Notes: generated by a model not told the origin, from the sequence alone. A stretch of 64,000 bases of DNA from Billgrantia gudaonensis (GCF_900100195.1 NZ_FNES01000003.1:62001-126000); one strand, 5' to 3'; shown: positions 28,830 to 38,757, counted from the first letter of the stretch. Program-made: numbers and translations.

Positions 28830-29437
28830 TTGTCGTCTCTCCCCTGGGCAGTCTCGTGCGACGTGTCGAACTCGCCCGTCGCCGCCTGACGCATCAACTT
28901 GTCTTCCAGTTCTTCGACATCTTCGACGCTGGGTGGCCATTCGTTGGTGCGGATGCATATGATGCAGCGGCACACTTGGGCGATCCCCTGGATGAACAGC
29001 AGGATTCCAGCCACCATCAGCATGGTCTTGAAGTGGAAGATCGGCACGCCTGCCGGGGAGAAAGTGCTCACTTCCATGTAGCGCCAGGAACGCTCGGCGT
29101 ATTTCCAGCCGGCGATGACCAGCGCCGTGACACCGGGATAGAAGAAAATGAAGTAGAGCACCAGCTCGACCTTGGCCTGGGTGCGCGGCTGCCACAGCCG
29201 ATAGAGGAAGTCGCCGCGCACGTGAGCGTTACGGGCCAACGTGTAGGCGCCCCCCATCATGAAGAGAGTGCCATACAGGATATAGGACATGTCGAAGGAC
29301 CAGGCGGTAGGCGCGTTGAAGGCATAACGCGACACCACCTCGTAGCCCATGCCGAACGCCATGAGCAGGATCAGCCAGGCAAAGGCCCGGCCGAACCAGC
29401 TCGTCAAGCGATCGATGAAACGAATGACGTTGATCAT
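28826..29437 (-). CDS. dctQ: TRAP transporter small membrane subunit (DctQ)
   Basis: 203 aa from the ATG at 29437 (MINVIRFIDRL), the usual type of start for this family. There are four membrane helices (AFAWLILLMAFGMGYEVVSRY, SYILYGTLFMMGGAYTLARN, LVLYFIFFYPGVTALVIAGW, MLMVAGILLFIQGI) and a long acidic cytoplasmic tail. It partners DctM in the transporter. A longer frame from 29530 is possible, but the upstream residues look non-coding and contain the hairpin zone. Confidence 0.9.
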   Translation of the reverse strand: MINVIRFIDRLTSWFGRAFAWLILLMAFGMGYEVVSRYAFNAPTAWSFDMSYILYGTLFMMGGAYTLARNAHVRGDFLYRLWQPRTQAKVELVLYFIFFYPGVTALVIAGWKYAERSWRYMEVSTFSPAGVPIFHFKTMLMVAGILLFIQGIAQVCRCIICIRTNEWPPSVEDVEELEDKLMRQAATGEFDTSHETAQGRDDK

Positions 29438-29463
29438 AATGCGAGCACACCTACCGGATCGGC

Positions 29464-29493
29464 TGGCGTGGCGATCAGCCGACCGCCACGCCA
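29464..29493. promoter_or_regulatory. Hairpin between dctP and dctQ (likely attenuator or mRNA stabiliser)
   Basis: A perfect 10-bp inverted repeat, TGGCGTGGCG / CGCCACGCCA, with a 10-base loop, 27 bases before dctQ. No T run follows. Structures here usually let the binding protein be made in excess of the membrane subunits. Confidence 0.55.
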
Positions 29494-29522
29494 CGCGTGA
29501 AAGACGATGAACCTTCCATTCA

Positions 29523-29567
29523 GGCGCCATTCGGCCTCCCCGGAGTAAAACCGAGGAGGCCGGCGCC
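29523..29567. promoter_or_regulatory. Stem-loop directly after the dctP stop
   Basis: CGGCCTCC (29532-29539) pairs with GGAGGCCG (29555-29562), and outside a small bulge GGCGCC pairs with GGCGCC. It begins within seven bases of the dctP stop codon and lacks a T tail. It is the second of two hairpins in the dctP-dctQ gap and is a likely 3'-end stabiliser of dctP mRNA. Confidence 0.5.
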
Positions 29568-29573
29568 GCGCAA

Positions 29574-30785
29574 TCAGAGGTTCAGCTTGCCCGGGAAGTA
29601 GTGCTCATAGGCCAGGGCCAGATCGGGCTTGTTCATGAGTTCGTAATACACGACGCGCTCGACCCACTCGCGCTGGCTCTCCATGCAGCGCCGCATGAAG
29701 TCGTCTTCTTCGAGCTGAGGAATCAGCTCGTCCCACGCTTGGAGCTGAGCGTCGAGGATCTCCTTGGAGGTGCGGTGCACGGTGACGCCGTGCTCTTCCT
29801 GCAGCGCCTGCAGGTCGGCGGAGTAGTTGTCCAGCGCCGAGGCGGTATTGGACGTGGAGGCGGCTTCCACGCCATGACGCAGAATGGCCTGCAGATCCTC
29901 GTCCAGGTCGTCGAAGAAATCCTTGTTGAACAGGAATTCGAACGACTCGCTGGCCTGGTGGTAGGACGAGAGGTAGTAGTTCTTGGCGACGTCCTGGGCG
30001 CCGAAGCGCATGTCGGAGGACGGGTTGTTGAATTCGAAGGCATCGATGACGCCCCGCTCCATGGCCGGCACGATCTCTCCGCCGGGCAGCTGAGCGACGC
30101 TCATGCCCATGGATTGCAGCAGGTCGGCGGCCAGGCCCACGGTACGGTACTTCAGCCCCTCGACATCGGAGACGCTGTTGACTTCGTTCTTGAACCAGCC
30201 GAACGGCTGGGCCGGCATGGGGAAGCCGAAGAAGCCGTAGAGGTTGAGCCCCAGAATGTCCTGGGTCAGTTCGCGGTAGAGTTCCTCGCCGCCCCCCTGG
30301 TAGTACCAGCTGAGCATGGTGTTGGCATCGCCGCCCCACACCGGGCCGGTGCCGAACAGAGAGGCCGCCTTGTGCTTGCCGTACCAGTAGACGGGCACCG
30401 AGTGGGCCGCATCGAGGATGCCGTCAGCGACCGCATCGAGCACCTGGAAGGCGCCCACCACGGCACCGGCCGGCATCAGATCGATCTGCAACCGACCTCC
30501 CGACATGCGGTGAACGCGATCGACGTATTCGCGGGCGAAGTCCATCCAGATGTCGCCGGAAGGCCACGAGGTCTGCATCTTGACGACGATGGGGCTCTGC
30601 GCCAGGACCGCCGGCGCACCGATGGTGCTGGCCGCCACGCCGCCGGTGGCGATCAGGCCGCCCTTGAGGAACTGCCGCCGCGAAGTGGGTTTCTCGGTCA
30701 CGCCACCGGCAGTGGGTAGCGAGGCGTCGGATGTCGTTGCGATGGTCGTGCTCGGATTCTTGCTGGCGTCTGTACGATTATCCAT
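29574..30785 (-). CDS. dctP: TRAP transporter periplasmic binding protein, Tat-exported (TakP-like)
   Basis: 403 aa. A long N-region ends in a Tat motif (SRRQFLKGG) and hydrophobic stretch with a cut after VLAQ, so it is exported folded. The mature protein has PAGAVVGAFQVLDAVADG, then WYGKHKAASLFGTG and EFNNPSSDMRFG, typical of the TakP/mannitol-chloroaromatic subgroup that binds 2-oxo acids or similar organic acids. GAGGA precedes the ATG. It is the first gene of dctP-dctQ-dctM-amidase-53 aa. The 35-residue pre-Tat extension is longer than usual. Confidence 0.93.
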   Translation of the reverse strand: MDNRTDASKNPSTTIATTSDASLPTAGGVTEKPTSRRQFLKGGLIATGGVAASTIGAPAVLAQSPIVVKMQTSWPSGDIWMDFAREYVDRVHRMSGGRLQIDLMPAGAVVGAFQVLDAVADGILDAAHSVPVYWYGKHKAASLFGTGPVWGGDANTMLSWYYQGGGEELYRELTQDILGLNLYGFFGFPMPAQPFGWFKNEVNSVSDVEGLKYRTVGLAADLLQSMGMSVAQLPGGEIVPAMERGVIDAFEFNNPSSDMRFGAQDVAKNYYLSSYHQASESFEFLFNKDFFDDLDEDLQAILRHGVEAASTSNTASALDNYSADLQALQEEHGVTVHRTSKEILDAQLQAWDELIPQLEEDDFMRRCMESQREWVERVVYYELMNKPDLALAYEHYFPGKLNL

Positions 30786-31084
30786 TGTTGTTTCCTCTTC
30801 GTTGCGTACACAGCGTTGAGCGTTGTCGTTATGGTTTGCGGCCTACCGGCATAGGGACAAGAGGCCGCCAAGTGCAGCAAAGGCACTTCGCCTACAGTAA
30901 AGGAGAGCCTGACGAAAAGGTCCATTTTCCACTGCTGGAACAGCGTTGAAACGCGGCATTATTCAAGCCGTGCAGTGCTGGCTATGCTGACGGCACTATT
31001 GTCTGAATCCTTCCGCCACCTCATGGCCAACCTTCCGGCGTGTTACCCTGCCGACTCTCCAACTTCGCGTGCAGGAATAGCGTC
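30786..31084. other. 299-base divergent gap between the TRAP operon and nfo
   Basis: It must hold both promoters. The only clear structure is an inverted repeat AAGTGC-N7-GCACTT at 30870-30888, 85 bases before dctP, which could be an operator for the TRAP operon. No gene, RNA or terminator is recognised. Confidence 0.4.
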
Positions 31085-31927
31085 ATGAAATACCTAGGAG
31101 CCCATGTCAGCGCCGCGGGCGGCCCCGACAAGGCGGTCGAGCGCGCCGTGGAAATCGGCGCCGATGCCTTTGCCCTGTTCACCAAGAACCAGCGTCAGTG
31201 GCACGCCAAGCCCCTTGCCGATGACGCCATCGAGGCCTTCCGCACGGCCTGTCGCGAGCACGGCTTCGGCCCCGAACGGATCCTTCCCCACGACAGCTAC
31301 CTGATCAATCTCGGCCACCCCGATGCCGCCGGTCTGGCCAAGTCGCGCGACGCCTTTCTCGACGAGATGCAACGCTGCGAACAGCTGGGCTTGACGCTGC
31401 TCAACTTCCACCCCGGCAGCCATCTCAAGAAGATCAGCGAGGCCGAATGCCTGACGCGCATCGCCGAGTCGATCAATCTCGCTCTGGATCGAACCCGGGG
31501 AGTCACCGCGGTGATCGAGAACACCGCCGGCCAAGGCACCAATCTGGGCTGGCGCTTCGAACACCTGGCCGAGATCATCGAACAGGTCGATGACAAGTCG
31601 CGGGTCGGAGTGTGCATCGACACCTGTCATGCCTTCGCCGCCGGCTACGACCTGCGCACGCCGCAGGCCTGCACCGACACCCTGGATGCATTCGGCAGCG
31701 TGGTCGGCTTCGAGTACCTGCGCGGCATGCACCTCAACGATGCCAAGAGCGAATTCGCCAGCCGTGTCGATCGCCACCACAGCCTGGGCCAGGGCAACAT
31801 CGGACTCGAAGCCTTCACTACCCTGATGCGCGATTCCCGGCTCGACGGCATCCCCATGATCCTCGAGACCATCGATCCCAGCCTGTGGGCCGACGAGATC
31901 GCCTGGCTGCGCGCTCAGCAGGAGTAA
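31085..31927 (+). CDS. nfo: Deoxyribonuclease IV (AP endonuclease)
   Basis: 280 aa TIM-barrel endonuclease IV. Metal-binding signatures are all present: [42 protein letters not shown] and [20 protein letters not shown]. It cuts DNA 5' of abasic sites in base excision repair. I used the ATG at 31085 ([13 protein letters not shown]), the family N-terminus, with AGGA upstream, not the longer frame from 31040. It stands alone. Confidence 0.96.
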   Translation: MKYLGAHVSAAGGPDKAVERAVEIGADAFALFTKNQRQWHAKPLADDAIEAFRTACREHGFGPERILPHDSYLINLGHPDAAGLAKSRDAFLDEMQRCEQLGLTLLNFHPGSHLKKISEAECLTRIAESINLALDRTRGVTAVIENTAGQGTNLGWRFEHLAEIIEQVDDKSRVGVCIDTCHAFAAGYDLRTPQACTDTLDAFGSVVGFEYLRGMHLNDAKSEFASRVDRHHSLGQGNIGLEAFTTLMRDSRLDGIPMILETIDPSLWADEIAWLRAQQE

Positions 31928-32011
31928 CGACAACGTTGCAGCCGCCTACGTCGCACGCGACCATGACGATACCGGCCTTCACCTACCGCCAAGGAGCGCC
32001 GACCGCTCGCC

Positions 32012-33301
32012 ATGGACGACGTCGCCAGCCAGTTCATCACCGCCAATGAAACCGTCATTCAACTGTCGGTAGCGCTGCTGCTGGGCGCGCTGATCGGCAT
32101 CGAGCGCGGCTGGGTGGCCCGCGAGCAGCGGCCCGGCGAACGCGTGGCCGGCGTCCGCACTCATGCCCTGGTGGGGCTGCTCGGCGGCATTGCCGCGCTG
32201 CTCTCCGCCGAGGTGAGCCAGTGGTCCTTTCCGCTGATCTTCTTGGCCGTGACCGGCATCAGCCTGGTGGCATGGCGAGCGCGCATGACGGAGAGCCGGG
32301 ATTTCAGCATCACCGGCCTCATCGGGCTGCTGCTCACCTTCTGCTTCGGGGCCATCGCCGTGGCCATCGACCTGGCTCTGGCCACCGCCGGCGCGGTGAT
32401 CACGGCGGTGATCCTCGACAACAAGCGCGAGATACACGGGCTGTTGAATCAACTGCAGTCCCATGAGCTGGATGCCGGCCTCAAGCTGTTGCTGATCACC
32501 GCGGTGATGCTGCCGCTGCTCCCCGACCGCGGCATGGGCCCGGGTGGGGTGCTCAATCCCTACGAGATCTGGTGGCTGGTGGTGATGATCGCGTCGATCT
32601 CCTTCATCGGCTACTTCGCCATCCGCGTCGGCGGCGCCGAGAAGGGCATCCTCTTCACCGGACTCTTCGCCGGACTCAGTTCATCCACTGCCCTGACCTT
32701 GCATTTCTCGCGCCAGTCGCGCCAGGTGAGCGAACTCGGGCCGATGCTGGCCGCCGGGATACTGTTCGCCTGCGGCACCATGTTTCCACGCATCCTGCTG
32801 TATGCCGCCGTGGTCAGTCCGAGTCTGCTGCCCGACCTGTTGCTGCCGATCGCCGTCATGGGGCTGGCGCTCTACGTGCCGGCGCTGATGCTGTGGTGGA
32901 CCCAGCGTCGCAAGCTCAAGGTCGACCGGCCACAGCTGACCCAGAACCCGCTGGAGCTGCGCGCCGCCCTGCTCTTCGGGGCTTTGCTGGCCCTGATCAT
33001 GGTGCTCGGCGAATGGCTGCGCGAATGGCTCGGCGAAGCCGGCATCTACCTGCTGGCGGCGTCATCGGGCGTTGCCGACGTGGACGCCATCACCCTGTCG
33101 TTGACCCGCATGTCATTGGAGCGAATCGATGCCGACACGGCCGTGGTGGGCATCGTCATCGCCGCTGCCGTGAACAACCTGGTCAAGGCGGGGCTGGCCG
33201 CCGGCTTCGGCACCCACCAGTTGGCCCGCCACGTCGCCGCGCCCATGGGCGTCTCGCTGCTGGTGGGGCTGCTGCTGGCCTGGTGGGGAGCGGTTGGCTG
33301 A
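32012..33301 (+). CDS. MgtC/SapB-family membrane protein with C-terminal DUF4010
   Basis: 429 aa with about 12 membrane helices. The N-terminal third is MgtC-like (LLLGALIGIERGWVAREQ, then GVRTHALVGLLGGIAALL). The rest matches DUF4010, with FTGLFAGLSSSTALTLHFSR and AASSGVADVDAITLSL. MgtC proteins are linked to magnesium limitation and inhibition of the F-type ATPase. This long form is a different subgroup whose role is unknown, though transport is suggested. It begins 84 bases after nfo. Confidence 0.85.
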   Translation: MDDVASQFITANETVIQLSVALLLGALIGIERGWVAREQRPGERVAGVRTHALVGLLGGIAALLSAEVSQWSFPLIFLAVTGISLVAWRARMTESRDFSITGLIGLLLTFCFGAIAVAIDLALATAGAVITAVILDNKREIHGLLNQLQSHELDAGLKLLLITAVMLPLLPDRGMGPGGVLNPYEIWWLVVMIASISFIGYFAIRVGGAEKGILFTGLFAGLSSSTALTLHFSRQSRQVSELGPMLAAGILFACGTMFPRILLYAAVVSPSLLPDLLLPIAVMGLALYVPALMLWWTQRRKLKVDRPQLTQNPLELRAALLFGALLALIMVLGEWLREWLGEAGIYLLAASSGVADVDAITLSLTRMSLERIDADTAVVGIVIAAAVNNLVKAGLAAGFGTHQLARHVAAPMGVSLLVGLLLAWWGAVG

Positions 33302-33319
33302 GAGACGTCAACGCAACCC

Positions 33320-36300
33320 TCAGCGCCGCGACAGATCGAGCGCATTGACCGGCATGGGCCGACCGAACAGAAAGCCCTGATAGTGTTCGCAGCCATGGGC
33401 CACCAGCCAGTCGCGCTGCGCCGGGGTTTCGACGCCCTCGGCAATCACCGCCAGCTTGAGGCTGTGGGAGAGCGCGATGGTGCTGGCGATGATCGCGGCG
33501 CTCGCTTCGTCTTCCAGCAGATCGCGCACGAAGGACTGGTCGATCTTGAGCTTGTCCAGGGGCAGCCGCTTGAGATAGGCCAGCGACGAATAGCCGGTGC
33601 CGTAGTCGTCCAGGGCGAAGGTAACGCCCCGGGCCTTGAGTCGCTGCATGGTCTCACGGGCCTCTTCGGGGTGTTCGACGAACAGGCTCTCGGTGACTTC
33701 CAGTTCCAGGCGCTCGGGCGGAGCACCGCTCTCTTCGAGCAGGGACGTCACTCGAGCCACGAAACCGGGCTCGCGAAACTGCTCTGGGCTGACGTTGACC
33801 GAAAGGCTCAGCCCGGCCGTGGCAGGATCCTGCGCCCAGACGGCCAACTGGCGGCAGGCGGTTTCCAGCACCCAATCGCCGATCTCGATGATCAGCCGGT
33901 TGGTTTCGGCCAGGGGAATGAAGTCGGCCGGTGACACCCACCCCCGGACGGGGTGCGGCCAGCGCAACAGCGCCTCGACGCCGGTGACATTGCCCACCGC
34001 GTCCACCTGCACCTGGTAGTGCAGCTGGAATTCGCGGCGCGCCAAGGCCTGGCGCAGGTCGTTCTCCAATCCGGCACGCTCCTGAAGCCGTGCCTGCACG
34101 CCCGGATCGAAGAAACTCAAGGTATCGCGGCCGGAGTCCTTGGCCTGGAAGAGCGCCATGTCCGCCTGCTGGAACAGCACGCTGCCGTCGGCGTCCTGGC
34201 CGTGGCACAGGGTAATGCCGATGCTGCCGGTCACCTTGACGCTCTCCCCATCCAGCCAGCAGGGAGAGGGAAGCACCATCAGCAGCTTGTTGGCCACTCG
34301 CTCAGCGATGCTGGCCGCTCGATCCTGATCGGTGCCCAACCCTCGCAGCAGCACGGCGAACTCGTCGCCGCCGATGCGCGCCAGTGTGTCGGTATTGCGC
34401 AGCACCTGGTCGAGTCGCTTGGCCACGTGCTGCAACAACCGGTCGCCCTGATGGTGGCCCAGGGTGTCGTTGACCTGCTTGAAATTGTCGATGTCGATGA
34501 ACAGCAGTGCCGTGTACTGATCGCTGCGCCGGCTTTCCCGGAGCGCGGCGTCGAGGTGATCCTGCAATTGGCGGCGATTGGCCAAGCCGGTGAGCGAGTC
34601 GAAGAAGGCCAATTGATGGATTTCCTCTTCGGCGGCCTTGCGCTCGCTGATGTCGCTGAAGGTCGCCACCAGATGGGTCAGCTCGCCGCTCTCGTCGTTC
34701 ACCGCACTGATGGTCATCCACTCGGGGAATACCTCGCCGTTACGGCGGCGATTCCATATCTCGCCCTGCCAGCTGCCCTGCCCCTTTACGCTCGCCCACA
34801 GCCGTTCGTAGAAACGCTCGTCGTGTCGGTCGGACCACAGCAGCCGCGGGTGCTGGCCCAGCACTTCCTCTTCGGAATAGCCGGTGATGCGGGAAAAGGT
34901 GTCGTTGACCTTGAGAATCGCCCCTTCGGCATCGGTGATCATCATGCCGAGATGCGTCTCGAACGCCGTGGCAGCGATGCGTAGTTGAGCCTCGGTGGCG
35001 CGCGTCTGCGTTACGTCACGCACCAGCGCCAGCACGCCGCTGAAGCTATCGCCATGCTCGGCGAGCGGACTGACGACCGCATGATAGTCACGGACCTGGC
35101 CGTCCAGGGTGAGTTGGTAGTCGTATTCCAGCGGCTGGTCGTCGGTCTGCAGGGTCGTGAACGCCTTCTCCAGCGGCTTGGACATGAAGGGCGGCAAGAC
35201 GTCGCGATAGTGGCGGTTGAGGACCTCTCCGGGCTCGAGCATCAACTGACGATGATCGGGCGCATGGATGTAGACGAATCGCCCCGCCGCATCGAACACG
35301 AAGATCATGTCCTGGATCGAGGAGACCAGCGCGGCCAGACGCGACTCGCGCTCCTGCACCTCGCGCTGGGCGCGTTCACGTTCCAGCAGCCTCTGATGCA
35401 ACGCCGACTCCATGTCCAGTCGGCTGAAATAGTGGCGCACCGCCACGCCGCCCAGCAGCGCCACCAGCAGGGCCAGGCCACTGAGCCCCCGGGCACGCTC
35501 ATGCCAGCCGGACAGCAGCACTTCCGTTTCGGCGCCCACCACGACCGCATAGGGCAATTCCGCGACGCGTTGCATCCAGTAAAGCCGCTCGACGCCATCC
35601 AGCGGCGATGGCACGCGCACGCTGGTGCTCATTTCACCGCTTTCGATGAAGGCATGAGTCAGCGGTTCCTCGACCTGCATTCCCAGCACGCCGTCTGTGG
35701 CATCGGTATCGAACGCCGGCCGGCGAGCCACCAGCTGCATTTCGCTGTCGAGAATGGCGAGGCTTTCTCCGGCGGTCATGCTCAGCCGATCCAACGCCTC
35801 GCTGAATATCGACGGGTCGAGCTGACTCAGAACGACCCCCTGAAAGGTACCATCGCTGCCTTCCAGACGGCGGGCATGCACCACCCGGAAAGCCTGCGAA
35901 AGCGATGACCAGTAAAGTGGCGTTACCGTTTCCTGGCGGTCGGAATCTTGCTGGAAAGGACGAAAGAAAGGCAACTCGCTGACGTCGAATCCCGATGGCA
36001 GCACGCTGTTGGAGGAAGCCACCACGCGACCCTGAGAGTCGACGTGGCTCAGTTCATTGACGAAGTCGATGCTGTCTCGGCGTCCGGCCAGATACGCAGC
36101 CAGCTGCCGTGGCGAGAAGGAGGCCTCGTCACCCCCTTCCGAAGACGACACTTGCAGCCATTGCACCATGCCGTTCAGAGAATGTTCGCTCAGCGCGAAG
36201 TAGCCCGCCACCCACTCGGCGACCAGGTCCGCCCGCGCCTGCAGATCCGCCTTGCCGTCTTCGAGGTCACGCCGATACTGGTCGATCAGCACCCACGCCA

Positions 36301-36415
36301 GGGTGGAGACCATCACGCACACCGCCACCAGGTAAAGGGCGATGGCCCGTCGCCGGTAAGTACGCCGCCTGCCGTTGGCTATCGGTGCCGGCGCCACCGC
36401 TGAAAGCTCCCTCAT
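33320..36415 (-). CDS. Membrane cyclic-di-GMP signalling protein: dCache-PAS-PAS-GGDEF-EAL
   Basis: 1031 aa. A membrane helix (AIALYLVAVCVMVSTLAWVLI) is followed by a periplasmic dCache-like sensor (about 50-300) and a second helix (GLALLVALLGGVAVRHYF). Two PAS domains lie at about 355-470 and 480-600 (GYSEEEVLGQHPRLLW). Then come GGDEF (LTGLANRRQLQDH, active site IGGDEF) and EAL (EALLRW, DDYGTGYSSLAYLKRLP, KIDQSFVRDL). Both catalytic motifs look intact, so it may make or degrade cyclic di-GMP depending on the signal. The ATG at 36415 is preferred to an adjacent TTG. It is convergent with the MgtC-like gene. Confidence 0.93.
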   Translation of the reverse strand: MRELSAVAPAPIANGRRRTYRRRAIALYLVAVCVMVSTLAWVLIDQYRRDLEDGKADLQARADLVAEWVAGYFALSEHSLNGMVQWLQVSSSEGGDEASFSPRQLAAYLAGRRDSIDFVNELSHVDSQGRVVASSNSVLPSGFDVSELPFFRPFQQDSDRQETVTPLYWSSLSQAFRVVHARRLEGSDGTFQGVVLSQLDPSIFSEALDRLSMTAGESLAILDSEMQLVARRPAFDTDATDGVLGMQVEEPLTHAFIESGEMSTSVRVPSPLDGVERLYWMQRVAELPYAVVVGAETEVLLSGWHERARGLSGLALLVALLGGVAVRHYFSRLDMESALHQRLLERERAQREVQERESRLAALVSSIQDMIFVFDAAGRFVYIHAPDHRQLMLEPGEVLNRHYRDVLPPFMSKPLEKAFTTLQTDDQPLEYDYQLTLDGQVRDYHAVVSPLAEHGDSFSGVLALVRDVTQTRATEAQLRIAATAFETHLGMMITDAEGAILKVNDTFSRITGYSEEEVLGQHPRLLWSDRHDERFYERLWASVKGQGSWQGEIWNRRRNGEVFPEWMTISAVNDESGELTHLVATFSDISERKAAEEEIHQLAFFDSLTGLANRRQLQDHLDAALRESRRSDQYTALLFIDIDNFKQVNDTLGHHQGDRLLQHVAKRLDQVLRNTDTLARIGGDEFAVLLRGLGTDQDRAASIAERVANKLLMVLPSPCWLDGESVKVTGSIGITLCHGQDADGSVLFQQADMALFQAKDSGRDTLSFFDPGVQARLQERAGLENDLRQALARREFQLHYQVQVDAVGNVTGVEALLRWPHPVRGWVSPADFIPLAETNRLIIEIGDWVLETACRQLAVWAQDPATAGLSLSVNVSPEQFREPGFVARVTSLLEESGAPPERLELEVTESLFVEHPEEARETMQRLKARGVTFALDDYGTGYSSLAYLKRLPLDKLKIDQSFVRDLLEDEASAAIIASTIALSHSLKLAVIAEGVETPAQRDWLVAHGCEHYQGFLFGRPMPVNALDLSRR

Positions 36416-36508
36416 CAAATCGCCTTACTCGCGCCAATCCGTTGCATGTGAGTCTATCCGATACGCGAGTATAAGGCTCATCCTCAGAAGCATTGTCATT
36501 CATCAAGA

Positions 36509-37624
36509 TCACCTGCTCTCTCGAACCGGGGCATTTTTCGAATCCGATGCCTGACGACTTTCACGCTCGAGCAGGGCGCGTTTTTTATCCACGCCCCAGC
36601 GATACCCCGAGAGCGCGCCATCGCTGCGCACCACCCGGTGGCAGGGAATGGCCAGCGCAATGGGATTGGAGGCGCAGGCACTGGCCACGGCGCGCACCGC
36701 CTTGGGAGATCCGATTCGCTCCGCCAATTCCGCATAGCTGATCGTGGCGCCCACGGGAATCTCGGTCAGCGCCTGCCATACCCGCTGCTGAAAGGCGGTA
36801 CCGCGTATGTCCAGCGGCAGCGACAGCCCGACGTCGGGCGCCTCGACGAAGCCCACCACCTGGGCCACCCAGGCATCGAAGTCTTTACCTCCTGGAACCA
36901 GGGTGGCGTTGGCGAAGCGGTCCTGGAACGCCTGCAGCAATCGTTCCGGATCGTCCCCCAGGGAAATGGCACAAATGCCCTTTTCACTCGCCGCCACCAG
37001 AATGGTACCGAGCGAACACTCTCCCAGGGCAAAACGAATCTCCATGCCCTCTCCTTGCGAACGGTAGCTCTGCGGCGTCATGCCGAGCATATGCGTCGAA
37101 GCGGCGTAGAAGCGTCCGCTGGATTGGTACCCCGCCTCGTAGATCGCTTCGGTCACCGTGTCGCGGTTCAGCAGTTCGTCCCGCACTCGCTCGGCACGCC
37201 GCGCCGCGGCATACGCCTTGGGCGTCAAACCGGTTGCCGACTTGAACACACGATGAAAGTGGAAACGACTCAGGCCGGCGGCTCGTGCCAGTTCGTCGAG
37301 CGAGGGAAGTTCGTCGGACGTTTCGATGAGCCGGCATGCGCGGGCAACGCTCGCGGCATGGCGCTGAGCCAGCGAGATATCCTGAGGCCGGCAACGCTGG
37401 CAGGGGCGATAACCGGCACGCTCGGCGGTGGCCGCATCGGCGTGAAACTCGGCATTCTCGCGGCGCGGCCGGCGCGATGCGCAGGTGGGGCGACAATAGA
37501 TTCCGGTGGTACGCACTGCATAGACGAAAGCGTCGTCCGCCGCGGCGTCGCGGGCCAGCACCGCTGCCCATTTCGCCTCATCGGAATCGAAGGTGACGTG
37601 TGAGTCGGTGAATGTCTCGTTCAT
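36509..37624 (-). CDS. ada: Bifunctional methylated-DNA repair protein and regulator Ada
   Basis: 371 aa. The N-terminal zinc domain has Cys44 and Cys48 in GIYCRPTC and Cys75/Cys78 in PCQRC, with one Cys accepting methyl groups from phosphotriesters. An AraC-type helix-turn-helix follows (LDELARAAGLSRFHFHRVFK). The C-terminal methyltransferase has Cys328 in AIPCHRVV for O6-methylguanine. Methylation of the N-terminal Cys turns Ada into an activator of its own gene. AGGGG lies eight bases before the ATG. Confidence 0.96.
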   Translation of the reverse strand: MNETFTDSHVTFDSDEAKWAAVLARDAAADDAFVYAVRTTGIYCRPTCASRRPRRENAEFHADAATAERAGYRPCQRCRPQDISLAQRHAASVARACRLIETSDELPSLDELARAAGLSRFHFHRVFKSATGLTPKAYAAARRAERVRDELLNRDTVTEAIYEAGYQSSGRFYAASTHMLGMTPQSYRSQGEGMEIRFALGECSLGTILVAASEKGICAISLGDDPERLLQAFQDRFANATLVPGGKDFDAWVAQVVGFVEAPDVGLSLPLDIRGTAFQQRVWQALTEIPVGATISYAELAERIGSPKAVRAVASACASNPIALAIPCHRVVRSDGALSGYRWGVDKKRALLERESRQASDSKNAPVRESR

Positions 37625-37863
37625 GGCGGAACCCCTGCTGTGGCTTCGACGTTCTTCAGGAGTTCAGGATGAGCCCTGGACCCGCCTGGCACACTCCGTT
37701 ACTTGCTTTCGAAACGAGCCCGCCTCCTCGCAGCATTCGCAGCATAGCACCATCGAGCGACCGGTTTTTTGACGGCAAGAAGCGGAGTGAGCGCCTACCC
37801 GAGCGCCGTCAGAGTCGGCAAGGGATCACAAACGATCCTGCACCTACCCTGGAGAATACCGCT

Positions 37864-38634
37864 ATGAAACAACTCATCGATAAAGTCGCCATCGTCACTG
37901 GTGCCAGCTCAGGAATCGGTCATGCCGCCGCTCGACTATTCGCCAGCTCAGGCGCCAACGTCATAGTGAGCGCTCGCCGACAGAACGAACTCGATGCTCT
38001 GGTCGAAGCGATCGCGCGCGACGGCGGCACTGCCGTTTCCGTCGCCGGGGACGTATGCGACGAGCACTTGACCCAGCGCTTGGTCGCCACCGCGCTCGAG
38101 CGCTTCGGAGGGCTCGATATTGCCTTCAACAATGCCGGCATCGTCGGGCCAATGGCGCCCTTGCAGGACATGGCGCCGAATGACTGGCACAACGTCATGG
38201 AAACCAACCTAACCGGCGCCTTCCTGGGCGCCAAATATCAGATTCCGGCGCTGCTACAGCGAGGTGGCGGCAGCCTGCTATTCACCTCGAGTTTCGTCGG
38301 CCATACCGCCGGCATGCCCGGCATGGCGGCCTACGCCGCAAGCAAGGCCGGCATTCTGGGCCTGGTGAAGTGCCTCGCCGCGGAGCTGGGACCCGAAGGC
38401 ATCCGCGTCAACGCGCTGCTGCCGGGAGGCACCGATACGCCCGCAAGCATCACCAACGCCCCCGACGCCGGACCGGAAGTTCAGGCATTCGTTGAGAGCA
38501 TTCACGCGCTCAAGCGCATGGCTACGCCGGAGGAGATCGCCCGAGCGGCGCTCTACTTGGCTTCCGACGACGCCAGCTTCGTCACCGGCACGGCGATGCT
38601 GGTCGATGGTGGCGTCTCCATCAATCGCACCTGA
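37864..38634 (+). CDS. Short-chain dehydrogenase/reductase (SDR, classical)
   Basis: 256 aa with a Rossmann fold. The cofactor motif is TGASSGIG, followed by NNAGIVGP, the catalytic Ser in LFTSSFVGHTAG and the Tyr/Lys pair in YAASKAGILG. The C-terminus FVTGTAMLVDGGVS is typical. It reduces or oxidises a carbonyl or alcohol with NAD(P)(H), and the substrate is unknown. I chose the ATG at 37864 with GGAG nine bases upstream, since the longer frame is out of family. It is followed by a strong hairpin and an ABM-type monooxygenase gene. Confidence 0.9.
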   Translation: MKQLIDKVAIVTGASSGIGHAAARLFASSGANVIVSARRQNELDALVEAIARDGGTAVSVAGDVCDEHLTQRLVATALERFGGLDIAFNNAGIVGPMAPLQDMAPNDWHNVMETNLTGAFLGAKYQIPALLQRGGGSLLFTSSFVGHTAGMPGMAAYAASKAGILGLVKCLAAELGPEGIRVNALLPGGTDTPASITNAPDAGPEVQAFVESIHALKRMATPEEIARAALYLASDDASFVTGTAMLVDGGVSINRT

Positions 38635-38639
38635 CTGAG

Positions 38640-38674
38640 ATGAAGCGGTGCCGCTCCCGCGAGCACCGCTTCAT
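38640..38674 (+). terminator. Hairpin after the SDR gene
   Basis: A perfect 12-bp stem (38640-38651 with 38663-38674) with an 11-base loop, five bases past the SDR stop. No T run follows, so it is probably a Rho-linked or stabilising 3' end. Confidence 0.55.
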
Positions 38675-38718
38675 GGGCAGCGACTGTCCGAGCCCCTGCT
38701 ACCTTGCAGACAGCGACC

Positions 38719-38757
38719 GGCGCCCCGGTAAGCACTTACTTACTGGGGTAACGCTTC
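38719..38757. repeat. Palindromic repeat, copy 1 (upstream of the monooxygenase gene)
   Basis: It reads GGCGCC directly followed by an imperfect 22-base inverted repeat of type CCGGTAAG...CTTACTGG (38725-38746), then TAACGCTTC. The same unit recurs about 2 kb away at 40703-40744 with two changes in the 22-base core. It resembles an operator or a small mobile palindrome. Confidence 0.6.
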
